From contig NZ_JAKJSC010000001.1 of NCBI RefSeq assembly GCF_029029525.1, positions 868,001 to 932,000 of the forward strand: a stretch of 64,000 nt of DNA. The letters are read 5' to 3'. The notes under the pieces were generated by a model. The model was not told the origin of the DNA. It saw only the letters and a list, made by a program, of their open reading frames with translations, and did no database searches. Of this stretch, positions 35,858 through 44,236 are shown piece by piece; position 1 is the stretch's first letter, and every line of letters starts with the position of its first letter. The position numbers and the translations under genes are program-made. Source of the DNA: Labilibaculum sp. DW002 (GTDB lineage: Bacteria; Bacteroidota; Bacteroidia; Bacteroidales; Marinifilaceae).

Positions 35858-36370
35858 TTATCGTACGCTAATTTCGGCTACAATTGCGTTTGGATCTTCT
35901 AAAATAGCTTGCTCTTCTCTATTCAACTCCAATTCTGCAATCAATTTTTCTTTCGATGGGTAATTAATCGCAAACAATATCATGATCATACCTGCAAAGG
36001 CTAATAGTAATATTTCACCTGTAAGCATAAAGGTTATAATAGCAAAGAATGCTGTTCCCTCAAGCAGAGCATATCTTATGATATTAACAGAACGATAATC
36101 TTCCATCTTAGCTTTTAATTCAGCCTTCTCTTTTGCCAACTTCAGTTTTTTACCAGCAACTAGTTTGCCGATGCCAAAACTCGCCAAAAAGAACAATGGA
36201 ATCATTATCATGAAAACAGTTCGAAGAAATTCATCAGCTGCAAGAGGTCCTTCGGTTTGATTTAAAAAAATCACAAATGACGCAAAAAACACCTGCCCCA
36301 TTAATAATGCAGCGAATATAATGGTACTGCTTTTTTGATACTGCTTAAAATTCTGTTTTGTTTTTTCCAT
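35858..36370 (-). CDS. Hypothetical four-helix membrane protein
   Basis: 170 residues from ATG 36370 (the frame is open from a TTG at 36388, less likely). Four membrane helices in two pairs separated by a Lys-rich stretch (GKKLKLAKEKAELKAKMEDY), with an acidic C-terminal tail. No family recognised. Located 22-40 nt after the gene at 36411-36767, so it is probably the last gene of a short membrane-protein operon. Confidence 0.65.
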   Translation of the reverse strand: MEKTKQNFKQYQKSSTIIFAALLMGQVFFASFVIFLNQTEGPLAADEFLRTVFMIMIPLFFLASFGIGKLVAGKKLKLAKEKAELKAKMEDYRSVNIIRYALLEGTAFFAIITFMLTGEILLLAFAGMIMILFAINYPSKEKLIAELELNREEQAILEDPNAIVAEISVR

Positions 36371-36410
36371 CTTGGGTTTGTTTATCAATTTATCGTTTTA
36401 ATTGTATTTA

Positions 36411-36767
36411 CTAGGAATTCATATAGGCTTTAACTGATTTTGAGTTTAATAAAACCAAAAGACCGATTAAAGTAACAATTAGTAATCCATAGGCAGTTGC
36501 ATAATTCGAACCCATTCCAAAAGCCCTAAAAATTGTTACGAACAATATAAATCCTATTATTATTCCTGCAATATTCCACATAATTTTCCATTTTGCAAGC
36601 AAACCAATGGCCAGAATAATACTGAAACCTCCCATAATTTTATAATTCCCCGTTTCAGATAAGAAAGACTCTTTATAAATATCCGTTACAATTGGTATCG
36701 CGAGTAGTATGATCGCAGCACAAAGCGTTGCTAAAAAACCCTTCTGTTTATAAAATTTTAAATTCAT
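36411..36767 (-). CDS. Small four-helix membrane protein
   Basis: 118 residues with four membrane helices and no other features (LAIPIVTDIYKESFLSE forms the longest loop). No family recognised. It starts 3 nt after the preceding PLDc_N-type gene, which indicates a shared transcript. Confidence 0.65.
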   Translation of the reverse strand: MNLKFYKQKGFLATLCAAIILLAIPIVTDIYKESFLSETGNYKIMGGFSIILAIGLLAKWKIMWNIAGIIIGFILFVTIFRAFGMGSNYATAYGLLIVTLIGLLVLLNSKSVKAYMNS

Positions 36768-36770
36768 GCT

Positions 36771-36992
36771 TTACTTATATATTTTGTTAGTTTCTCTTAA
36801 ATTGAAGTAAAGCATAGCACCCAAAATTGGCATCACTAAAACTAAAATGACAAACAAAAACTTCCCTTTACTTGTTAAATCTTTTGCTCTAAGAATATGA
36901 ACAATTGCGTAAAAGAAAAAGGCAAAAACTAAAACCGTAAAAAGCATCCAAATTCCACTTCCCAATTCTGGCGTTACTAAATCCATAATCAT
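36771..36992 (-). CDS. PLDc_N domain-containing small membrane protein
   Basis: 73 residues with two membrane helices. The short pattern between and after them (AIVHILRAKD ... LVMPILGAMLYFNL) matches the N-terminal PLDc_N domain otherwise found at the start of cardiolipin synthases; here it stands alone without the catalytic HKD domains. The function is unknown. It is in a tight operon with the gene at 36411-36767. Confidence 0.7.
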   Translation of the reverse strand: MIMDLVTPELGSGIWMLFTVLVFAFFFYAIVHILRAKDLTSKGKFLFVILVLVMPILGAMLYFNLRETNKIYK

Positions 36993-37011
36993 TTATTTTT
37001 TTCTTAAATTT

Positions 37012-37686
37012 TCATTCCGCGATAAAACCATGTAACAAATCCTGAATTTGCATTTCATTGCGCTCCCAAACCTTTTCACTTGTCCATGTAGTAAACTGAA
37101 CCGATCCCAAGTCATTTGAGTAATAATAAGAATCAAATATGAACGCAATTCCAGAAATATTTGCACTTAAAACACCTCTTATTACTTCTTTTCCATTCAC
37201 TTTTAGCAATTCCGTTTTTAGAGATGTAGCTTTCGTACCAGAAAAATCTTCCATATTCTTTTTAGCAATGAGGAATAACTTATCTGCTAGAATAGGAGTT
37301 TGTTCAGAAATTACGGCACACCAGATATCTGATTTTTTTGATTCAAAAGCAAATTCCGCTTCATCATTCAAAGTTGCTGGAGGAACTCTTTTCCAAAGTT
37401 TATCATCGTACTTTATTCTAAAGATCTTTTCTGCATTTTTAACTTCTTTTTTGGCATTAGGTGGACATGTAAATTCCGTTTTAATAGTATCAATTTGTAG
37501 TTCTGCATTTAAAAAATCCAATTCATTCACTACGGGCATTTCATCTAGTAATTCAAAACTCCATGTGCCATTATCATACACATAAATCGTGTCACCATTT
37601 ACAGTCACTGCCTTAGTCTGGGCTTTTAATCCAGAACAGAAGAAAATAAGTAATCCAATTAGAAAAAGAGTAAAGTTTGTTTTCAT
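37012..37686 (-). CDS. Secreted hypothetical protein
   Basis: 224 residues with a signal peptide (FLIGLLIFFCSGLKAQ). The segment VNGDTIYVYDNGTWSFE just after it is a common opening of exported Bacteroidota proteins. The rest is mixed alpha/beta (IWCAVISEQTP, GIAFIFDSYYYSNDLG) with no recognised family. Probably first of the operon that continues with genes at 36992, 36767 and 36370. The decamer shared with the ECF sigma gene lies 60-69 nt upstream. Confidence 0.65.
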   Translation of the reverse strand: MKTNFTLFLIGLLIFFCSGLKAQTKAVTVNGDTIYVYDNGTWSFELLDEMPVVNELDFLNAELQIDTIKTEFTCPPNAKKEVKNAEKIFRIKYDDKLWKRVPPATLNDEAEFAFESKKSDIWCAVISEQTPILADKLFLIAKKNMEDFSGTKATSLKTELLKVNGKEVIRGVLSANISGIAFIFDSYYYSNDLGSVQFTTWTSEKVWERNEMQIQDLLHGFIAE

Positions 37687-37745
37687 GTTTCTATTTTTTA
37701 TAATTTAATCGTCAATGTTTTTTTCATTTAAACTCAATATTATAA

Positions 37746-37755
37746 GCAAGCCTAA
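37746..37755 (-). promoter_or_regulatory. Candidate ECF-sigma motif, copy upstream of the secreted protein gene
   Basis: Decamer TTAGGCTTGC on the minus strand, identical to the copy before the sigma gene at 35639-35648. Both are in intergenic gaps and point the same way as the downstream genes. Confidence 0.3.
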
Positions 37756-37778
37756 TATTTATTAAGCTAGTAGTAAGA

Positions 37779-38531
37779 TTATTTTTGATACCTGCCTCTT
37801 CTACTTTCTTTATGAGTCTCTTTCTGAACTTCTTTACGAGATGACTCTTCTCTTTTTACTTTGGCAATATTCTTCAATGTAGTGTCAGGATCATCACTTA
37901 AATAAATTGCTTCTTCAGAACTCGATTTTATTTCCAAAACCTTCTCATATTTTTCAGGCAAGTCTAACTGGCCAGGCTCTTTCCATTCTCCCCTACCCAG
38001 TACAGCAATTTTTTCACCTCTTTCTAGAACACCTTCCTTGTAACGTAGTGTTCGATTCATGCCCAGAAAACCCTCACTCTCCTCACCTTTACTTTTTAAG
38101 TATGCTTCAAGATTCTCCGTTGCATCCGTCCAAAAGCCAGAAGAAAATTTCACATCCTGAACAATATAGGATTTTAGTTTACTATCATTAATAATCGCAA
38201 AATGATCTTCTTCTTTAATTAAAAATTTGCTTGATATTTCTTCTTCAATAAGAGTTTCCCATTTTGAACTCTTACCCGACGACACTTCTTCCTCGATGTG
38301 AACATAATAATGTGCACATTCTCGATTAGAAAGAGGTGAATACAATGGTTTACCTACAAACTCAACTGCCCCAACAATTTTGGCAACTTCACCATTTTTG
38401 AAATCAGCAATTTTTTTAAATTCTGATTTTTTTAGTTTGCGTTTTATAACAGCCTTAGTGCTGAAATAATAGCCAATAAAGAAAGCGATACCTACAGCTG
38501 CTACAATTAAAATAATTATTACAGAATTCAT
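37779..38531 (-). CDS. GIDE-domain membrane protein
   Basis: 250 residues. One N-terminal membrane helix (VIIILIVAAVGIAFFIGYYFS) is followed by a domain resembling the GIDE domain of mitochondrial E3 ligase MUL1 and its bacterial relatives (NRECAHYYVHIEEEV and LRYKEGVLERGEKIAVLGRGEW). There is no RING finger, as expected for bacterial members. The tail is Glu/Lys-rich. The role is unknown; bacterial GIDE proteins are thought to act at membranes. Confidence 0.8.
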   Translation of the reverse strand: MNSVIIILIVAAVGIAFFIGYYFSTKAVIKRKLKKSEFKKIADFKNGEVAKIVGAVEFVGKPLYSPLSNRECAHYYVHIEEEVSSGKSSKWETLIEEEISSKFLIKEEDHFAIINDSKLKSYIVQDVKFSSGFWTDATENLEAYLKSKGEESEGFLGMNRTLRYKEGVLERGEKIAVLGRGEWKEPGQLDLPEKYEKVLEIKSSSEEAIYLSDDPDTTLKNIAKVKREESSRKEVQKETHKESRRGRYQK

Positions 38532-38584
38532 TTAAGATAATTTATGATGTGATTTAATTAATTTTTTGTGATGATATAATAAAC

Positions 38585-38866
38585 TTAACCATGCATACCT
38601 TTACCACTTTCATAAAAGCTCCCTTTTCCTTTGTTTAGTTTGGCTCTTTTGCTTTTGGTCATGGTTCCCGACTTGTGTTCTATGATTCCCTTAAAAATGG
38701 CATACCATGCAAAAGGAACCAACCAGACCATTGTAGAATGAATCAATTTACCTCTATCGCTTAACACAATAGACTTTTGTATGGTTTTATACATATTTAC
38801 TGTCTTGTAGATGTAAAGGACAACTACAAGTGTAAAAATGATTGTTAGAATGGTTGATTTATCCAT
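38585..38866 (-). CDS. Small membrane protein, hypothetical
   Basis: 93 residues with two hydrophobic helices (ILTIIFTLVVVLYIYKTV and STMVWLVPFAWYAIF) and a basic C-terminal tail. No family recognised. It lies 11 nt downstream of the DUF4041 gene on the same strand and may be transcribed with it. Confidence 0.55.
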   Translation of the reverse strand: MDKSTILTIIFTLVVVLYIYKTVNMYKTIQKSIVLSDRGKLIHSTMVWLVPFAWYAIFKGIIEHKSGTMTKSKRAKLNKGKGSFYESGKGMHG

Positions 38867-38877
38867 GAGGTTTTATA

Positions 38878-40272
38878 CTAATTTACAGAACTTGGAAATT
38901 CTTCTTCAATTTGTTGTTCTATAGTTTTCTCTACTTCAACTGAATTCATTTTTTGTAAAACTGCTAAGGTTTCCCGATACTCTACAGCTTCAGGTAGTTT
39001 TGTAAATTCAGCCTCAATTCCTGAATCTTTTATTTGATTTTCAATTTCATCCAATGTTACATTGAAAAATTCTTTTCGGTAGTTTAACATGTTCACTTTC
39101 TTAGCTTCAAATGCTCTGTGCAATTCTTTCTCGAGAGTAGGCGCTTCGTCAGAGTATATCATAGCATGAATATCAAATTTAAATGGTACTGAAGCATCTC
39201 CCAATTCTTTAACTCTATCAGTTGGCTCCAACCTTCTTGTCATACCGATTTTGTATACATTTTCTCCAAATGAGCCAATATTTGAAATAATATAAACATG
39301 ACCTCTTTTTGTCTGTTGAGCCATAGATATTGCTCTTTCCTTTTTTTCTTGCGCGTCCTTAAGCTCTTGTTCTAACTTTTTGATTTGATCTTGAAGCTTA
39401 TTCTGCTCATCTCCAGTAACTTTTTCAATTTCCTTTCTAGCTTTATCTAAAGCTAATTGATAATTTTTCTCCTCCTTTTCTGCATCTTTTTGTGCTTTTT
39501 CAAACTCACGTTTAGCCTTTTCTTCTTCTCTTATCTGTTCTTGTATTTCTCTTAATTCTTCTTTTTCCTTTTGCTTCTTCAATTGAAATTCATGTTCCAG
39601 AGATAATTCTTTAATTTTCAGATCTAAATAATTATATTCAATGGATATTGTTGAGCTTTTTCCAAGTTTATTAATAGCCTCATATGATTTTCTAATTCTC
39701 TCTTTCATTTGACCTACATTATTCCACTTAACCTTTGTAATGAGAGAATTACATTCACCATTGAAAGCTCTCAATACAAGTTTAATATTCCTTTTTGTAG
39801 ATGCCCTCCCTTTTGCCTCACTACCATCAATAGTCCAATTAGTAGGACAAGTTGCAGCAGTTTCATTTTTTATCATCTCTTTCTGGAGAGCAATAATTCT
39901 TTTTTGTTCTTCTCTATAGTCATCCGATTTTTCAAATTCATAAATAGGATCATAAATACCAAATTCAATTAAATCAAGCTTCGATTCATACAATCCTACT
40001 TCTTTTCTTAATTTCTTATATGTATTTAATGAATCCTTATATTTTTGATTTATTGAGGATAAATCTTTTTTGACTTTATTAATTTCAGTTGATGATTTCT
40101 TGTAGACAAGTTCTAATTCACTCTCTTTGTCTGCAATTAACTTTTTAATCTCACTTTCCTTAGTCGAAAGTTCCTTATCAATATCAATTAAGGGTTTATA
40201 TTTTTCAAGCTGTTCTTTTAAATTAGCAATTTCATTAAATTCTTTTTTCTTTAAAAAATCAAATAGTCCCAT
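38878..40272 (-). CDS. DUF4041 and T5orf172 (MUG113/GIY-YIG-like) domain protein
   Basis: 464 residues. N-terminal coiled coil (about residues 5-95), a DUF4041-like domain (about 100-215, including DDYREEQKRII and IKLVLRAFNGECNSLI), a second very long Glu/Lys coiled coil (about 215-315), and a C-terminal T5orf172/MUG113 domain (HVYIISNIGSFGENVYKIGMTRR, with ELHRAFEAKKVN and EFFNV). The last domain belongs to the GIY-YIG nuclease superfamily. Proteins of this layout occur in phages, mobile elements and defence regions. It is followed by a small membrane protein, but no obvious mobile genes flank it. Confidence 0.82.
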   Translation of the reverse strand: MGLFDFLKKKEFNEIANLKEQLEKYKPLIDIDKELSTKESEIKKLIADKESELELVYKKSSTEINKVKKDLSSINQKYKDSLNTYKKLRKEVGLYESKLDLIEFGIYDPIYEFEKSDDYREEQKRIIALQKEMIKNETAATCPTNWTIDGSEAKGRASTKRNIKLVLRAFNGECNSLITKVKWNNVGQMKERIRKSYEAINKLGKSSTISIEYNYLDLKIKELSLEHEFQLKKQKEKEELREIQEQIREEEKAKREFEKAQKDAEKEEKNYQLALDKARKEIEKVTGDEQNKLQDQIKKLEQELKDAQEKKERAISMAQQTKRGHVYIISNIGSFGENVYKIGMTRRLEPTDRVKELGDASVPFKFDIHAMIYSDEAPTLEKELHRAFEAKKVNMLNYRKEFFNVTLDEIENQIKDSGIEAEFTKLPEAVEYRETLAVLQKMNSVEVEKTIEQQIEEEFPSSVN

Positions 40273-40618
40273 TTATCTTATTTTTAGTAATCGTATAATT
40301 TTGATTTAATTAAATAATGCCCCTTAACTAACAAAAGTTGTTGCAATCCCAAAAATCAGCAGTAAAACCAATAAGTATTATCAGATTTGATTTTCGAATC
40401 TACTAAACTATGTTTAGTGATCAAAACAATTTTATCCTAAACTTTAAATAATCTTATGCTTACTAATTAAAGACAAACAAGTCCTTTTAAATTTAACTAA
40501 AGAGAAATTCTTTGTATAAAAAGTACTAATCCTTCTTTATGTGTGTTTTTAAGACATAAAAAAAGCCCCAACTCTATTAAAGTTGGGGCTTGTCTATAAT
40601 CTTTATACATCTAATAGT
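40273..40618. other. 346-nt intergenic region, only a terminator seen
   Basis: AT-rich, with a terminator at 40563-40591 for the GNAT gene. No gene, repeat or promoter could be supported in the remainder (40273-40550). Confidence 0.5.
40563..40591 (-). terminator. Terminator of the tetR-GNAT-rsgA-GNAT operon
   Basis: Arms AAGCCCCAACT (40563-40573) and AGTTGGGGCTT (40581-40591), 7-nt loop, with an A-run on the plus strand giving a T-run on the minus strand. Confidence 0.88.
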
Positions 40619-41146
40619 TTACTTCCATTCACTTTTTAAAATGGCGTAAACAATGTCATCAACCCATTCTCCATCAATCAAGAGACTTTGCTTAAAATGA
40701 GCCTCTTTCCGAAATCCTAATCGTTCCAGTAGGCCAATAGAGCTTGTATTTAATGGATCGATTGAACCAATAACTCTATGCTTGTTCTGTTGCATAAACA
40801 AATGATCAATTACTGCATGCAAAGTTTCGGTGGCATATCCTTTTCCGTGAAATTGCTTGGCTAATGTGCAACCTATTTCTACTTGATATTCATCTATAAA
40901 ATGAATGCCAATATCGCCAATTAAGCAATCACTTTCCCGATCGATAATAACCAATTGAAACCAAGTATCCGCTTGATTAAACTCAGTGGGATTTCTAGCT
41001 ATAAAATCGGCAACTTCATCTATGTTTTTCGGAACAAAACCTTGGTATTTATTGGTTTCTGCATCGGAACGATAAGAAAAAACAGCTTCTTTATCACTTG
41101 CTGCTATCGGTCTTAATAAAGTTCTTTTCGATTCAATCATATTCAT
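40619..41146 (-). CDS. GNAT acetyltransferase, RimJ/RimL type
   Basis: 175 residues. An Acetyltransf_3-type GNAT domain: RTLLRPIAASDKEAVFSY at the start, and the acetyl-CoA loop region EIGCTLAKQFHGKGYATETLHAV followed by NTSSIGLLERLGF. Relatives acetylate protein N-termini or small amines; the substrate is unknown. Its ATG overlaps the rsgA stop by 1 nt (TAATG), so translation is coupled. Confidence 0.88.
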   Translation of the reverse strand: MNMIESKRTLLRPIAASDKEAVFSYRSDAETNKYQGFVPKNIDEVADFIARNPTEFNQADTWFQLVIIDRESDCLIGDIGIHFIDEYQVEIGCTLAKQFHGKGYATETLHAVIDHLFMQQNKHRVIGSIDPLNTSSIGLLERLGFRKEAHFKQSLLIDGEWVDDIVYAILKSEWK

Positions 41147-42210
41147 TAAAACTTACTGTTTTTACGTTGCTTTTTCACATTCTTAACCATCTTCCCAAAG
41201 TCTTTGTCCTTCTTTTTTCTTTCTAAGGCATCCGATTCATAATGCATTTTTTCTTTTTCCATTTTGCAATAGTTCGCATAAGAATCAGCATCAATTTCGC
41301 CCGAGTCAACTGCTGCTAAAATAGCACATCCTTTTTCGTGCAAATGAGAACAATCTTTGTACCTGCAATTTTCAGCATAGGCTAAAATGGTGTCGAAAGT
41401 CATCTCCAAACCTCCACTTGTATCGGCGATTCCTACCTCGCGCATACCAGGATTATCAATTATTATTCCTCCACTCTCTAAAACTATCAACTCTCGATGA
41501 GAGGTAACATGCTTTCCCTTGTTAACACTTGAACTAATTTCACCAGTTTTCATCTGCTCCTTACCCGAGAGCGCATTAAGCAATGTTGATTTACCGACTC
41601 CCGATGAACCCAATAGACAATAGGTCTTTCCTGGCTTTATTAATTCTTCGAGCTGAGCATAAACGGCTTGAATACTGCTAATGGCAATTACCGGAATGTC
41701 TTTCACTCGTTGTATTATTTGATCCTTTATTGCTTCTAATTCCAATTCATCAATCAAATCGATTTTGCTCAACACAATTAAGGGCTCAACATTAGAGGCA
41801 TGGCAAATGGTCAAATAGCGTTCTATTCTGTTTACATTAAAATCTCTGTCAACCGCTTGAACAATTAGAGCACAATCGATATTTGTAGCAATAATTTGTA
41901 CTTGTCCTGATTTTCCAACTGCTTTTCTTTCCAAAATAGAATGTCTTGGATAAATCGCATGAATAAGTGCTTTTCCTTCATCATATGCGGAGAAAGCCAC
42001 CCAATCTCCAACTGCTGGAAAGTCGTATCTACTTTCTGCTGTAAATCTTATATTCCCCATCAATTCAGCCTCGAATTCATGGTCAGGAGTTTTCACAACA
42101 TACCTTTCCTTGTGTTCCAATGTAATTCGACCAATTTCTAATTCACTTAAATTTTGATCGATTCTATAGTCACCAAGCTTATTGTTGTATCCTAATTCTT
42201 CTAGTTTCAT
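41146..42210 (-). CDS. rsgA: Ribosome small subunit-dependent GTPase A
   Basis: 354 residues. Circularly permuted GTPase: the G4 motif SKIDLID (about 143) precedes the P-loop LLGSSGVGKSTL (about 200) and G3 DNPGMREVG. An OB-fold precedes it, and a zinc-binding C-terminal segment CRYKDCSHLHEKGC closes it. RsgA checks late maturation of the 30S ribosomal subunit. The longer version of this family seen here (354 residues, Lys-rich C-terminal tail) can occur beside a second, shorter RsgA, so this may be a paralogue. The operon with a TetR regulator and two GNAT genes is unusual. Confidence 0.93.
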   Translation of the reverse strand: MKLEELGYNNKLGDYRIDQNLSELEIGRITLEHKERYVVKTPDHEFEAELMGNIRFTAESRYDFPAVGDWVAFSAYDEGKALIHAIYPRHSILERKAVGKSGQVQIIATNIDCALIVQAVDRDFNVNRIERYLTICHASNVEPLIVLSKIDLIDELELEAIKDQIIQRVKDIPVIAISSIQAVYAQLEELIKPGKTYCLLGSSGVGKSTLLNALSGKEQMKTGEISSSVNKGKHVTSHRELIVLESGGIIIDNPGMREVGIADTSGGLEMTFDTILAYAENCRYKDCSHLHEKGCAILAAVDSGEIDADSYANYCKMEKEKMHYESDALERKKKDKDFGKMVKNVKKQRKNSKF

Positions 42211-42224
42211 TGTTATTATTTTAC

Positions 42225-43013
42225 CTATTCTATAAAGTTAAGATCAAAAATGATATTAGAACAGTGAAAACCAGCTTTTTCTATCGCATTTTTCGACGCA
42301 ACATTATCTAAAGTCGTTGAACAAATTGGTTTTCTATTCGCTTTTAGAACTCTTTTTATTTGCTGTTTTAAAATTTGGGTCGCAATTCCTTTTCCTTGAT
42401 GATCCTTACTTACAATTACGCCTAAATCGGCAAATTCAACTTGTGAGTCACTCCATCGACACTCGCTAGTTGCAACTATTGAGTCACCTTCTTTAACAAG
42501 GTATAACTCCTTTCTTTGTACTAGATTTTCAGTATATCCGAAGGTATCATCAAAGCCTATTTGATTTTTAAAGAATGCCTTTACTGAAGCCATATCCTTT
42601 TCAGAAACTGGCACTATTGGTATGTCTGTTCCATTTTTTATTGCCCTATTCGAATATTCAAAACAAAATGTATTTGTGTGCATCGATTTCGCATAAAACA
42701 AACAGGCATTAAATGAAATTGGCTCGTTAGCACTTACACTAGCCTTACAAATCAAGTCCTCATTAATTAAAGCATTAATGGTTTGCATCGTTAAGTAAAT
42801 GTAATCGTCAATCAGAAATATCTGCTTCAAACTTTTCACTTCGTCAATACAACAATAGCCAATTGTTTTTGAATCTTTCTCAATTGTGTAATGTTGAGCA
42901 GAAGCAATATACAATTGCTCCCACATAGCATCTATTGGACCTCTTAGTTTCTTATATAATTCTACTCGTAATCGAGCAATCGTTTCGTTGTTATCTATTG
43001 TATTAAACTTCAT
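42225..43013 (-). CDS. GNAT-family acetyltransferase
   Basis: 262 residues. The C-terminal half carries a GNAT domain (ADLGVIVSKDHQGKGIATQILKQQI, then NVASKNAIEKAGFH). The N-terminal 120 residues look like a second, degenerate GNAT-like unit (YTIEKDSKTIGYCCIDE). Substrate unknown. It starts 2 nt after the TetR stop codon. Confidence 0.85.
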   Translation of the reverse strand: MKFNTIDNNETIARLRVELYKKLRGPIDAMWEQLYIASAQHYTIEKDSKTIGYCCIDEVKSLKQIFLIDDYIYLTMQTINALINEDLICKASVSANEPISFNACLFYAKSMHTNTFCFEYSNRAIKNGTDIPIVPVSEKDMASVKAFFKNQIGFDDTFGYTENLVQRKELYLVKEGDSIVATSECRWSDSQVEFADLGVIVSKDHQGKGIATQILKQQIKRVLKANRKPICSTTLDNVASKNAIEKAGFHCSNIIFDLNFIE

Positions 43014-43015
43014 TT

Positions 43016-43552
43016 CTAGTTGTATTTCTTTATCAGTTCTTCCTTGATTTCATGTAAAGGATAATCTTCAAAAATCCCTAAATAATTTAAAGCAATTCCA
43101 TCCAACTCCGCAATAAAAAGGTAGCTTTTCACAAGTGAATTTTCAAGATCTATTTCATTAAATATGCGCCTCACCGATTTCATGATGAATGAAGATCTTT
43201 CCTCAATCAGATCATTTAAGATCTCTCTTGTGGTGGGCTGCAAAATCACATTTAAGTTGAGCTGAAAAAACAACTTGTCTACTTCTAATTGTAGAAAAAA
43301 GGAATCAATTAGTTCAAGCAATCTTTCTTTGCCTGAAAGCTGATTTGTTTTGGATTCATTAATCTGAACAATTAATTCTGTTGTTGATTTAAAAATCTCT
43401 CTTAATAAGTTATTTTTATTTTTGAAATGATGAAATATTAGTCCTTTGGACACATTTGCTGCTTCACAAACTGCCGAAAGTGGTGTTTTTTCAAATCCTC
43501 TTTCTGAAAACAATTTGGTTGCTACCTCGAGTATATGCTGTCTTTTATCCAT
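43016..43552 (-). CDS. TetR/AcrR-family regulator
   Basis: 178 residues. An N-terminal TetR helix-turn-helix (residues about 8-45: LEVATKLFSERGFEKTPLSAVCEAANVSKGLIFHHF in segments, the last part GLIFHHFKNKNNLL being typical). The C-terminal ligand-binding part is helical and unclassified. It heads the operon tetR-GNAT-rsgA-GNAT. The operator at 43575-43592 lies just upstream, so it almost certainly represses its own operon, including rsgA. Confidence 0.93.
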   Translation of the reverse strand: MDKRQHILEVATKLFSERGFEKTPLSAVCEAANVSKGLIFHHFKNKNNLLREIFKSTTELIVQINESKTNQLSGKERLLELIDSFFLQLEVDKLFFQLNLNVILQPTTREILNDLIEERSSFIMKSVRRIFNEIDLENSLVKSYLFIAELDGIALNYLGIFEDYPLHEIKEELIKKYN

Positions 43553-43574
43553 AAATTTTAGATTACCTCAACTC

Positions 43575-43592
43575 ACTGACCGTTCGGTCGGT
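43575..43592. promoter_or_regulatory. TetR-type operator
   Basis: ACTGACCGTTCGGTCGGT is an 18-bp palindrome with 7 of 8 matching bases per arm. It fits the TetR/AcrR consensus type ACCGACCGnnCGGTCGGT and lies 23 nt before the tetR ATG, next to the minus-strand promoter. Confidence 0.85.
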
Positions 43593-43630
43593 TTGTAAAT
43601 ATACATATAAAATTAGATTTACAAAGAATT
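43593..43630 (-). promoter_or_regulatory. Promoter of the tetR operon
   Basis: Read on the minus strand: a TTG near 43620, an 18-nt spacer and TATATTTA near 43600 (one mismatch from TAnnTTTG). The operator lies immediately downstream, over the expected transcription start. Confidence 0.5.
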
Positions 43631-43674
43631 AGACTTGATCCCAATTCATTTCAAAATGAAATATTTAAAGGCAT

Positions 43675-43701
43675 AAAAAAACCGACATCTTTCGAAGTCG
43701 G
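43675..43701 (-). terminator. Terminator of the small gene at 43742-44035
   Basis: CCGAC (43682-43686) and GTCGG (43697-43701) with a 10-nt loop region that can pair further; the plus-strand A-run at 43675-43681 becomes a minus-strand T-run. Confidence 0.65.
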
Positions 43702-43741
43702 CTGAACCATTATTTTTAATTCTAAACTATAATGCAAATCG

Positions 43742-44035
43742 TTAAGCTACTTTGTTGCTTTTAAAATATTTCGAAACAATTTCTTTTGGCAGTTCTTCTC
43801 CATTCTGATCCCAACCATACATTCTCTTATCTGCAATTTTATGAGATAATTCACAAAGCAGATAACCATTCTCTTTGTCGAAAATATATTCAAATCCCCA
43901 TGGAGAAAATTTATAAAGCTCGTTATTGTAAGGCTTACTGGTAGAAAATCGTCCTTTCATCTCTGACCTTTGATAGGTCTCTCCACATAAATTATAATAA
44001 TTTTGCTGTTGAATTTCTGATAAATTTGTATACAT
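43742..44035 (-). CDS. Small hypothetical protein
   Basis: 97 residues from ATG 44035 (the frame opens at a TTG at 44044). Soluble, aromatic-rich (YKFSPWGFEYIFDKENGYLL and KRMYGWDQNGEE). No family recognised. It has its own terminator, which supports it being expressed. Confidence 0.6.
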   Translation of the reverse strand: MYTNLSEIQQQNYYNLCGETYQRSEMKGRFSTSKPYNNELYKFSPWGFEYIFDKENGYLLCELSHKIADKRMYGWDQNGEELPKEIVSKYFKSNKVA

Positions 44036-44236
44036 ATCCGTCAACTTTTAATTGAATCTAAAAAGCAGTTTAGCTACTGCCATTTACCAAATCATATCTC
44101 CTTTTAATTTTAGAGATATCATTATTTACGGAAGAAATTGTATTAGGTTTCTAATTTATCGCATTCTTATTTTATGTTGTTCCAGAATGCCAATGATATC
44201 AGGAAAACTTCAATTATTTTTTTAACGATTTGATGA

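Noticed and set aside
38878-40272. A complete phage defence island
   Set aside because: Only one gene with such domains is present, and neighbours are ordinary small membrane and housekeeping genes.
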